From the NCBI GenBank assembly GCA_018830905.1, contig JAHJRM010000026.1, positions 1-7,755 on the forward strand: a DNA stretch of 7,755 bases. Direction: 5' to 3'. The DNA comes from Nanobdellota archaeon (GTDB lineage: Archaea; Nanobdellota; Nanobdellia; Pacearchaeales; GW2011-AR1). The notes beneath the pieces are model-generated. The model was not told the DNA's origin, ran no database searches, and saw nothing but the letters and a program-made list of their open reading frames with translations. Positions 1-4,756 of this stretch are shown in pieces. Within the stretch, counting starts at the first letter, position 1; every line of letters starts with the position of its first letter. Both the position numbers and the translations under genes were made by a program.

Positions 1-68
1 CATCTCGGACACCCAATCATTCTCAAAAACCGTTTAATTTTTCTATACAACTTTCCTTCTTTTTCCAT
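1..68 (-). CDS. N-terminal fragment of an unidentified protein, running off the left edge
   Basis: An ATG at 66-68 (minus strand) opens a frame that stays open to the edge for 22 codons. It begins MEKEGKLYRKIKRFLR and continues into an Ile-Gly-Cys-Pro-Arg stretch. The start is well supported: GAGGTGATT lies three bases upstream and matches the archaeal anti-SD sequence almost perfectly. The N-terminus is basic (Lys/Arg) and amphipathic, with no signal peptide visible. The gene follows the arginase-family gene by 61 nt on the same strand, with a hairpin between them and no clear TATA box, so co-transcription is likely. Too little is present to assign a family or function. Confidence 0.6.
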   Translation of the reverse strand, partial: MEKEGKLYRKIKRFLRMIGCPR

Positions 69-71
69 TCT

Positions 72-80
72 AATCACCTC
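72..80 (-). promoter_or_regulatory. Strong Shine-Dalgarno site for the edge gene
   Basis: On the minus strand the bases read GAGGTGATT, followed by AGA and ATG. This is an extended match to the archaeal 16S rRNA 3' end (AUCACCUCC). It fixes the start of the gene leaving the left edge and contrasts with the four upstream minus-strand genes, which have no SD site. Confidence 0.7.
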
Positions 81-93
81 AATGGTTAGAATT

Positions 94-123
94 CTTCAGG
101 GTAGATTAACTTTTGCCCTGAGG
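94..123 (-). other. Intergenic hairpin between arginase homologue and edge gene
   Basis: Arms at 94-101 (CTTCAGGG) and 116-123 (CCCTGAGG) pair over 8 bp including one G-T wobble, around a 14-nt loop. The hairpin starts 6 nt after the arginase-family stop codon and ends about 13 nt before the SD of the next gene. No T-run follows it on the minus strand, so it is more likely an mRNA-processing or stability element, or a weak attenuator, than an archaeal T-tract terminator. The role is inferred. Confidence 0.4.
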
Positions 124-129
124 ACTTTT

Positions 130-1044
130 TCAACAAAGCCTCAGCTCACTTAAAATTTTAGCGCCAAGCTTGACCGTCAAATCTCCTCCAAGCAAAGTCG
201 GATTAATCTCCACAATATCAAAAGCCCTCAAACCCTTCGCACGATTCACTCGTTGAAGAAGATACAAAAACTGTCTAGTTGTCAAACCCCCGGGCTCTTG
301 ATAACCAGTAGCAGGAGCAAACGCAGGATCCATACAATCCACATCAATTGAAACGTAAACCTCCTTCCCATTAGTAAACTCTAACAAAAGGTCTGCAGAA
401 TCGTCAAGATTCTCAAGGATTTGATTCATACTCATGACCTTAACACCTTTCTCCTTCAAGAAAGCCAGCTCAGAAGGGTCAGAATTCCTAATACCCACTA
501 AAAAGATACTCCCTGCAGGAAAACCTGCTTCAATCAAAGCCCTAAGCCACTCCTCGTGCGTCGGCGTCATCCCCCCATTTCCTGCCAGGGTGGGCGAGCG
601 ATTTCGTGGTAGAGACAAATTAGATTCATCAATCTCTCGTGCGAAGTCGCGAGTAGGGCGGGACCCGTTCCCTTCCTCAAAAGTAGACATGCAATCTGGA
701 TGCGCATCAAAAATAATCAAACAAGGTTCCTTCCCCTCTTTTCTACAATAATCCAAAAACGCTTTAGTCAAAGGATAACTGACAGAATGGTCGCCCCCAA
801 TAAAAACAGTCTTCGGCTTCGTTCCAAATGTCTCCAGCGAGTTCCTGTAAATCAAATCATTGCTAAGTATCAAATCAGAATTATCCAAATGTATCTCCTC
901 CAAATCAAGCAAACGCACATCTACAGGAACCCCTCGCTCATTACTATAGATATCCTTCAGAGCTTCAAGCACAGCATTCCCAGCACCTTCACATCCCTTA
1001 GTTTTCCCAAGCCCATTAAGCCCAGGAACTTTAACGACATACAT
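130..1044 (-). CDS. Arginase/agmatinase-family ureohydrolase with an in-frame insert
   Basis: This 304-residue protein belongs to the binuclear-manganese ureohydrolase family, whose members hydrolyse guanidino compounds (arginine, agmatine and relatives), releasing urea. The metal-site motifs are all present: GGDHS (83-87, ligand His86), DAHPD (113-117, ligands Asp113, His115, Asp117) and SIDVDCMDP (232-240, ligands Asp234, Asp236). The downstream substrate-region Glu279 lies in DIVEINP. A PTHEEW segment (161-166) corresponds to the active-site loop that carries a substrate-contacting His in the family. Between Asp117 and that loop there are about 45 residues where relatives have roughly 10. 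The extra Arg/Ser/Pro/Gly/Asn-rich piece is in frame and encoded by GC-rich palindromic DNA (listed separately). The ATG has no SD but lies 26 bp from a TATA box, so a leaderless mRNA is likely. Substrate cannot be decided between agmatine, arginine and another guanidino compound; activity with the insert is uncertain. Confidence 0.9.
   Translation of the reverse strand: MYVVKVPGLNGLGKTKGCEGAGNAVLEALKDIYSNERGVPVDVRLLDLEEIHLDNSDLILSNDLIYRNSLETFGTKPKTVFIGGDHSVSYPLTKAFLDYCRKEGKEPCLIIFDAHPDCMSTFEEGNGSRPTRDFAREIDESNLSLPRNRSPTLAGNGGMTPTHEEWLRALIEAGFPAGSIFLVGIRNSDPSELAFLKEKGVKVMSMNQILENLDDSADLLLEFTNGKEVYVSIDVDCMDPAFAPATGYQEPGGLTTRQFLYLLQRVNRAKGLRAFDIVEINPTLLGGDLTVKLGAKILSELRLC
571..672. repeat. GC-rich palindromic element inserted in frame in the arginase-family gene
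   Basis: These ~102 bp encode about residues 125-158 of the ureohydrolase and have no family counterpart. The first 100 bases are 57% GC, against about 41% in a 100-bp sample of the same gene (181-280). Three symmetric structures are visible: a 9-nt palindrome CCTGCCAGG at 581-589, a large imperfect inverted repeat with 17-nt arms at 598-614 and 634-650 (12 Watson-Crick pairs; 15 paired positions with wobbles when read as plus-strand RNA) around a 19-nt loop, and a 9-nt palindrome CGGGACCCG at 659-667. The encoded insert is bounded by the same tripeptide Gly-Asn-Gly on both sides. In organisation it resembles the Rickettsia palindromic elements, which insert in frame into genes; any relationship is inference. 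Only one copy is recognisable in the window. Confidence 0.6.
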
Positions 1045-1064
1045 AAATTCAAAGAGAAAAAGAG

Positions 1065-1076
1065 GTTTTTAAAAAC
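1065..1076 (-). promoter_or_regulatory. TATA box of the arginase-family gene (leaderless promoter)
   Basis: The bases read GTTTTTAAAAAC on either strand, with the centre 26 bp from the ATG at 1044. This is the spacing at which an archaeal TATA box places the transcription start on the initiation codon. No SD-like sequence lies before the ATG, which fits a leaderless mRNA. Confidence 0.6.
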
Positions 1077-1252
1077 TATCTAAGAACTAAGATTGTTTAA
1101 AAGATAGCTCTTGTTTAATAAACCAAACATAAACCAAATCATACTAAGATAATCACAAATCCGCGTTTGTTTGATTATTACTTAACTAATCTGCGAGCGA
1201 CAGCAAGCCTATCTTGAAAAAAGTGGCAAATGATTTTATGATAAAAACAAAC
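1077..1252. other. Intergenic region between protease and arginase-family gene, with a hairpin
   Basis: No gene is visible here. The region contains one good inverted repeat: 1149-1159 pairs with 1166-1178 over 11 bp (7 + 4, with a TT bulge) around the loop TCCGCG. On the minus strand, just after the protease stop, two T-rich tracts (1243-1247 and 1216-1221 as read on that strand) could serve as archaeal terminators. A short GC-rich patch, GCGAGCGACAGCAAGCC, at 1193-1209 stands out from the AT-rich surroundings and has no assigned role. No tRNA or C/D-box RNA could be recognised. Confidence 0.4.
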
Positions 1253-2470
1253 TCAACCCGCACTCGGCACCAAAGCAAAAAAACTGTGCTTCTTCAAAAC
1301 ACTTCTCGCCAACTTTTTAACATCCCCTAACTGAACTCCTTTAACCTTCTTCTCAATCTCATAAAACATCTTAGCATTTCCAGAAATTTCATAATTAAGT
1401 AAATGAACCATAACTTCTTGTGAATCCTCTTTGGAAATTTGCATATTCCCTATAGCTTCTTCCTTAACCTGCCTCAACTCATCTTCACTCAATCCTTCTG
1501 CAACTTTCCTGAATTCTTCCAGAATAAGTTCCTTAACAACACTAACATTTTCCTTCTTAGTTCCAACATAAATAAAATTGTGGGCAAAATCCTTATCCAC
1601 TTCCGACCCACCTTTCACGCTATAAGCTAGATTCCTCTTCTCCCTAATCTCATGAAACAATCTAGAAGACATCCCTTCAGCCATTAGCAAATTCAAAACG
1701 CCCGCGGCATAACTCTTACTATTATCAAATCTTGGAACATGATAAGAAAAAACAAGATTGGCCTGATCGACGCCTTTCCTACTCTCAGTCTTAGATTCGT
1801 TTCTCTCAACAACTTTGAAGAAAGGAACATCTCCAGAAACCTCCCCCTTCGAAAAATTCTTCTTAGCATAATCAACAACTGTTTTCATCTCACAATCCCC
1901 AACAACACAAAGAATCATATTCTTCGGCTGATAAACTAAATTAAACCTCTGAACAAGACTCTCTCGCGTAATAGATTTAAGAGTCTCCTCGCTTCCAATC
2001 AGAGGAGTTCCAAAAGGTTCCTTGTAAAGCGACCAGTGCATTCCCTCAAGAGTATGATAAGCCGGATTGTCCTTATACATTTTAATTTCCTCAAAAATAA
2101 CATGCCTCTCTTTCTCAATCTCTTTCTCATCGAAAAGTGGATTCCTAACCATGTCTCCCAAAACATCAAGAGCAATACCCAAATGTTGACTAGGCATCTT
2201 ACACCAAAATGTAGTCAGGGTCTCATCAGTAAAACCATTCAGAATTCCCCCCTTCCTCTCAATTTCCTCAGCAATCATTTTAGAGCTCCGCGTCGGAGTA
2301 CCTTTGTAAAGCAAGTGTTCAATAAAATGTGAAATGCCTTTTTCTTCTGCAGATTCATTCAAGCCCCCACATCTAACAGCAAATGCAACACTAACAACAG
2401 GAGCCTCCCTCTTTTCAAGAATAACGACCATTCCATTTGGCAAAACCTTCCTATAGAATTTAGACTTCAT
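1253..2470 (-). CDS. M16 family (pitrilysin/MPP-like) zinc metallopeptidase
   Basis: This 405-residue protein is a small M16 peptidase; such enzymes degrade short peptides or process proteins, usually as dimers of two-domain subunits. The inverted zinc motif HFIEH (48-52) supplies His48, catalytic Glu51 and His52. The third ligand fits Glu127 in FEEIKMYKDNP, exactly 74 residues after His52 as in the family's HxxEH-X74-E pattern. The C-terminal domain retains the Arg/Tyr signature in LFHEIREKRNLAYSV (about Arg276 and Tyr283), which helps bind substrate in the partner subunit. With both elements in one chain, an active homodimer is likely. Length is typical of single-unit bacterial and archaeal M16 proteins (about 400-430). 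There is no signal peptide, so it probably acts in the cytoplasm. It has its own promoter 25 bp upstream and no SD. Substrate is unknown. Confidence 0.93.
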   Translation of the reverse strand: MKSKFYRKVLPNGMVVILEKREAPVVSVAFAVRCGGLNESAEEKGISHFIEHLLYKGTPTRSSKMIAEEIERKGGILNGFTDETLTTFWCKMPSQHLGIALDVLGDMVRNPLFDEKEIEKERHVIFEEIKMYKDNPAYHTLEGMHWSLYKEPFGTPLIGSEETLKSITRESLVQRFNLVYQPKNMILCVVGDCEMKTVVDYAKKNFSKGEVSGDVPFFKVVERNESKTESRKGVDQANLVFSYHVPRFDNSKSYAAGVLNLLMAEGMSSRLFHEIREKRNLAYSVKGGSEVDKDFAHNFIYVGTKKENVSVVKELILEEFRKVAEGLSEDELRQVKEEAIGNMQISKEDSQEVMVHLLNYEISGNAKMFYEIEKKVKGVQLGDVKKLARSVLKKHSFFALVPSAG

Positions 2471-2490
2471 AAAAGGAAAAATTCAAGAGA

Positions 2491-2499
2491 GTATATAAA
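2491..2499 (-). promoter_or_regulatory. TATA box of the M16 peptidase (leaderless promoter)
   Basis: The minus strand reads TTTATATAC with its centre about 25 bp before the ATG at 2470. It sits only about 15 bp beyond the stop of the upstream small membrane protein. No SD is seen, so the transcript is probably leaderless and separate from the neighbour. Confidence 0.65.
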
Positions 2500-2513
2500 T
2501 TTTAAGAGAAACA

Positions 2514-2768
2514 CTATTTCAAGAAAACAAACCAACCCACTAAGGTTAGGAGAACAACGACACCCAAAATAAGAATCGCCCATAACCACCATTTAGACTT
2601 CTTCTGCGCAGGAGGCATTCCAGGCTGAGCCATTTGAGCCACTCCCGGTTGCGCGCCAGCAGGAACATTCGTAACTGGTTGTGCTCCAGCAACTGCAGGT
2701 TGTGCAGGAATCTGTGGAGTCATCGGAGGAGCAATAGGTTTCTGAGCCACATCTTTTTGTTCAACCAT
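2514..2768 (-). CDS. Small Pro/Ala/Gln-rich tail-anchored membrane protein
   Basis: The 84-residue product has two parts. Residues about 10-55 are a low-complexity linker of Pro, Ala, Gln and Gly, with short AGAQP (28-32, 38-42) and AQPG repeats. KKSK (56-59) is followed by a single hydrophobic segment at 60-83 rich in Trp, Leu, Ile and Val, ending in Lys84. The basic cluster just before the membrane segment and the absence of an N-terminal signal suggest a C-terminal anchor with the disordered part in the cytoplasm. Biased Pro/Gln composition ending in one membrane helix is what genuine small membrane proteins show, and a TATA box lies 25 bp upstream. The family is not recognised and no function is proposed; the 43-bp gap to the protease gene hints at, but does not prove, a link. 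Confidence 0.75.
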   Translation of the reverse strand: MVEQKDVAQKPIAPPMTPQIPAQPAVAGAQPVTNVPAGAQPGVAQMAQPGMPPAQKKSKWWLWAILILGVVVLLTLVGWFVFLK

Positions 2769-2784
2769 AAAAAACTTAAGAAAA

Positions 2785-2797
2785 CATATATTATAAA
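2785..2797 (-). promoter_or_regulatory. TATA box of the small membrane protein (leaderless promoter)
   Basis: The minus strand reads TTTATAATATATG, centred about 25 bp before the ATG at 2768. No SD is present. This supports the small reading frame being an expressed gene with a leaderless mRNA. Confidence 0.6.
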
Positions 2798-2822
2798 GTT
2801 TACCCTAATTTAAAGGAGGGGT

Positions 2823-2852
2823 TGATAAGGGGAACCTTCGGTTCCCTTTATT
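2823..2852 (-). terminator. Hairpin at the end of the methyltransferase gene
   Basis: The inverted repeat GGGAAC-CTTCG-GTTCCC (2830-2846) extends outward with A-T and G-T pairs to about 12 bp and begins at the methyltransferase stop codon (2848-2850). It is the strongest hairpin in the window. On the minus strand the sequence after it is not T-rich, so it is not a classical archaeal T-tract terminator; it may protect or define the 3' end of the mRNA. The plus-strand side is followed by TTTATTT, but no plus-strand gene ends here. Confidence 0.5.
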
Positions 2853-3615
2853 TACAGAAAACAAGAAATTTTTCTGAACCAAGCTCAAATTCATCCAAAA
2901 CTTTAAAGTTCTCTCGCACAAAATCCACAATCCATTTCCGACTAACCCTAAATTTCCTTCTCCGAATCATACTCTCTGTAGCAAAACTTAAAACAATTCT
3001 TTCAGAAACCTCCGCAACACCAGAAATAAGATTCTTGGAATAATCCCTCTCCAACATCTCAAGGGAATCCACCGCCTTGAACATTAAAACAATTCTTGGC
3101 TTTTTCTGCTTCCGCACAAGATTCTTAATCTTTTCTAAATTAAATAAACTTTCGTGAACAGCTATCGCATCGAATTTATTCTTTTCAAAATAAGCATTCA
3201 TCAAATTAACAAGTTGCCCGACGCTTTCCACAGCAGTGTAAGAAACATCAAAACCTGCTTTTTCAAAATAAGGATAGCCAAAACCATTAACGCCTGCACC
3301 AAAATCCACAACACTTATTTTTCCCTTAAATCCTTTCAAAACCATCTTATATACTTTTTCATAGAATCCAAGACGCTCTCGCGTAGAAAGGTGCTTTCTC
3401 AAAATCCATTCAGCATCCTTGTTCTTCGGACTCAAAAGTTTCCTGCTAGTGAAAGCTCCAAAAACTTTGTGCAACAGCTCCCGCGTCAACCTTATTTTCT
3501 CTTCATCGCTAGTATCACGTTTTTCAAAATGCGAAAAAGCCCTCTCAACATCCTTCACAGGGAGCATGGAAAAATCTTTTTTCTGAATTATCTTATCAAA
3601 TATCTTTTCATCCAT
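2848..3615 (-). CDS. Arm/FmrO-like 16S rRNA (guanine) methyltransferase homologue
   Basis: The 255-residue protein resembles the aminoglycoside-resistance 16S rRNA methyltransferases (FmrO/Arm family), which methylate N7 of G1405 in the decoding site of assembled 30S subunits. Visible parts follow that family's order: a helical N-terminal domain (1-75), the HLSTRERLGFYEKVY segment (75-89), SAM-binding motif I VVDFGAGVN (102-110), the second-strand acidic residue in YTAVES (126-131), FKAVDSLEMLE (179-189), and SFATESMIRRRKFRVSR (210-226) in place of the family's SFPTRSL-GR-KGM segment, then a closing strand LGSEKFLVFC. Length matches the usual 250-280. The Cys of the family's GCG is Ala here (GAG). 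It lies alone, divergent from the GTPase. A housekeeping or other RNA target is as plausible as drug resistance; the assignment rests on motif order recognised by eye. Confidence 0.65.
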   Translation of the reverse strand: MDEKIFDKIIQKKDFSMLPVKDVERAFSHFEKRDTSDEEKIRLTRELLHKVFGAFTSRKLLSPKNKDAEWILRKHLSTRERLGFYEKVYKMVLKGFKGKISVVDFGAGVNGFGYPYFEKAGFDVSYTAVESVGQLVNLMNAYFEKNKFDAIAVHESLFNLEKIKNLVRKQKKPRIVLMFKAVDSLEMLERDYSKNLISGVAEVSERIVLSFATESMIRRRKFRVSRKWIVDFVRENFKVLDEFELGSEKFLVFCK

Positions 3616-3631
3616 TTTAAAAATTCACAAG

Positions 3632-3639
3632 TCTTTTAA
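3632..3639 (-). promoter_or_regulatory. Probable TATA box of the methyltransferase gene
   Basis: The minus strand reads CTTAAAAG about 21 bp before the ATG at 3615, slightly closer than the spacing of the other leaderless genes. A second AT-rich box at 3648-3657 could also serve this gene with a short leader, or serve the divergent GTPase. The two genes therefore share a compact bidirectional promoter region. Confidence 0.4.
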
Positions 3640-3647
3640 GTTTAGTC

Positions 3648-3657
3648 TGTTTAAAAC
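3648..3657 (+). promoter_or_regulatory. TATA box of the GTPase gene
   Basis: TGTTTAAAAC is centred near 3654 and predicts a start of transcription near 3677-3681. That gives a leader of about 30 nt ending in the SD at 3701-3705. The placement parallels that of the downstream glycosyltransferase. Confidence 0.5.
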
Positions 3658-3700
3658 TTTTATCAAGATTCATTCAATGAGCCCTCAGCAGTAAATTAAA

Positions 3701-3709
3701 GGAGGGTGA
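3701..3709 (+). promoter_or_regulatory. Shine-Dalgarno site fixing a TTG start for the GTPase
   Basis: GGAGGGTGA is a near-complete anti-SD match, and its GGAGG core ends 5 nt before the TTG at 3711. The in-frame ATG at 3781, where family homology begins, has no SD before it. The site therefore supports TTG initiation and a 23-residue non-family extension. Confidence 0.6.
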
Positions 3710-3710
3710 C

Positions 3711-4691
3711 TTGTCTCGTTTGACGTATCGGCGAACGAGAGGGAACGAAGTGAACTCCGGTAATCTTGGTTCCATACGAATGGCCTCAACAAATCAATCC
3801 CCAATATATAAGAAAGCAGAATCTATGTTTCTGTCAGCAGAAAAAGATGAAGACCGACTATACTGGCTAGAAGAAATGATTAGAGAATGCCCAAAACATA
3901 AATCTTCTGAGAAAATGCTCGCCAATCTTAAGAACAGATATAGAAAATTAAAAGAAAAGTCTGAAAAAATCAAAAAGAGTGGGAGAGGTGGATCTGGCAA
4001 GCACTCTATAAAGAAAGAAGAAATGCAAACAGCAATAGTGGGATTCACCAACACTGGAAAATCTTCTCTCCTTTCAATTTTAACAAATACTCTTCCAGAA
4101 ATCGCACCATATCAATTCACAACAAAAAGACCAAACATAGGAATGATGAGCTTTCAAAGAGCAAACATCCAAGTTGTAGAAATCCCTGCAATAAAATCAG
4201 AATATTACGACAAAGGACTTGTAAATACTGCAGACTCGTTAGTCCTCCTAGTCACAGATTTGGAACAAATAAAAGAGCTAGAAAAAGAGCTTATCCGAGA
4301 ATCTAAAAAGAAGATAATTGCATTCAACCAAAAGGATCTGCAAGACAAAGAAAAAAGAAAACTTGCTTCAACACTTCAAAGTAAGAAATATGATTTTGTA
4401 ATAATCTCTGCAGAAACTAAAGAAGGTATTGAAGAACTAAAAGAAAAAATTTTCAACAGCTTCGGAAAGCTAAGAGTATACACCAAAGAACCAGGAAAAG
4501 AAAAGTCAGATAAGCCAATGATTTTCGACCCAGAATCAACAATCAGAAATGTGGCTAAAAAGGTTCTAAAAAATCTCTCCACACTAAAGGAAACAAAAAT
4601 CTGGGGGCCTAGTTCCAAATTCCCAGGACAGGTTGTTGGCCTAAACCATCTCCTAAAAGACCTAGACATAGTTGAATTTAAAACGCGATAG
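3711..4691 (+). CDS. DRG/Rbg-like GTPase with C-terminal TGS domain
   Basis: This is an OBG-superfamily GTPase of the DRG/Rbg type (archaeal COG1163-like), ribosome-associated translation factors in known members. In the 326-residue frame, residues 1-23 are Arg/Asn/Gly-rich and not family-like. A Lys-rich helical region follows (24-100, including EEMIRECPKHKSSEKML). G1 is GFTNTGKS (111-118), the Thr pair of G2 lies in PYQFTTKRP (133-141), G4 is NQKD (206-209) and G5 is SAET (233-236). TGS occupies about 255-326 with RVYTKEPGK and GQVVGLNHLLKDLDIVEF. G3, normally DLPG, is EIPA (157-160), losing both the Mg-linked Asp and the Gly that senses the gamma-phosphate, so hydrolysis may be altered. 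TTG is chosen because of the SD 5 nt upstream; ATG at 3781 is the alternative and would give 303 residues. The gene is slightly shorter than typical DRG proteins (about 365). Confidence 0.88.
   Translation: MSRLTYRRTRGNEVNSGNLGSIRMASTNQSPIYKKAESMFLSAEKDEDRLYWLEEMIRECPKHKSSEKMLANLKNRYRKLKEKSEKIKKSGRGGSGKHSIKKEEMQTAIVGFTNTGKSSLLSILTNTLPEIAPYQFTTKRPNIGMMSFQRANIQVVEIPAIKSEYYDKGLVNTADSLVLLVTDLEQIKELEKELIRESKKKIIAFNQKDLQDKEKRKLASTLQSKKYDFVIISAETKEGIEELKEKIFNSFGKLRVYTKEPGKEKSDKPMIFDPESTIRNVAKKVLKNLSTLKETKIWGPSSKFPGQVVGLNHLLKDLDIVEFKTR
3714..3740 (+). other. Hairpin immediately after the GTPase TTG start
   Basis: TCTCGTTTG (3714-3722) pairs with CGAACGAGA (3732-3740) over 9 bp with one G-T wobble, around a 9-nt loop. 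The stem starts at the base after the TTG and lies 9 nt from the SD core. Such a position could mask or time initiation, or slow early elongation. A weaker pair, GGAAC at 3742-3746 with GTTCC at 3769-3773, follows. The sequence encodes the non-family N-terminus. Confidence 0.5.
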
Positions 4692-4701
4692 CGAAAAGAG
4701 G

Positions 4702-4711
4702 GTTTTTAAAC
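4702..4711 (+). promoter_or_regulatory. TATA box of the glycosyltransferase operon
   Basis: GTTTTTAAAC is centred near 4706, preceded by the purine-rich GCGAAAAGAGG that could act as a BRE. It begins 10 nt after the GTPase stop and predicts a start near 4731 with a leader of about 26 nt to the TTG. A second, weaker candidate is CCTTTTAAGG at 4741-4750, which would suit an ATG start at 4778 less well. Confidence 0.5.
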
Positions 4712-4746
4712 ATTGCTCCAAACTGAACCCTCTACACAAGCCTTTT

Positions 4747-4752
4747 AAGGAG
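4747..4752 (+). promoter_or_regulatory. Shine-Dalgarno site for the TTG start of the family-4 glycosyltransferase
   Basis: AAGGAG ends 4 nt before the TTG at 4757. The in-frame ATG at 4778 lies 25 nt from it, too far for efficient use, so TTG is favoured. Confidence 0.5.
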
Positions 4753-4756
4753 TAAT

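Noticed and set aside
434..1083. Plus-strand open frames (434-751 and 700-1083) over the arginase-family gene
   Set aside because: They are antisense shadows of a gene with complete catalytic motifs, have no promoter or SD, and resemble no family.
1191..1209. GC-rich patch as a decayed relative of the GTPase hairpin segment
   Set aside because: Alignment with 3741-3770 needs several gaps; the shared bases are too few to claim common origin by eye.
2822..3043. Plus-strand frame with a good SD (GGAGG at 2815-2819) before a TTG
   Set aside because: The spacing to the TTG is only 2 nt, the frame runs antisense through the methyltransferase end, and the first codons are the terminator-like hairpin. 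The SD-like motif is reported only as a repeat.
3154..3639. A 161-codon plus-strand frame over the methyltransferase gene
   Set aside because: Antisense shadow; its composition (Phe, Ile, Ser, Lys-rich) is what AT-rich antisense gives, and the minus strand carries ordered methyltransferase motifs.
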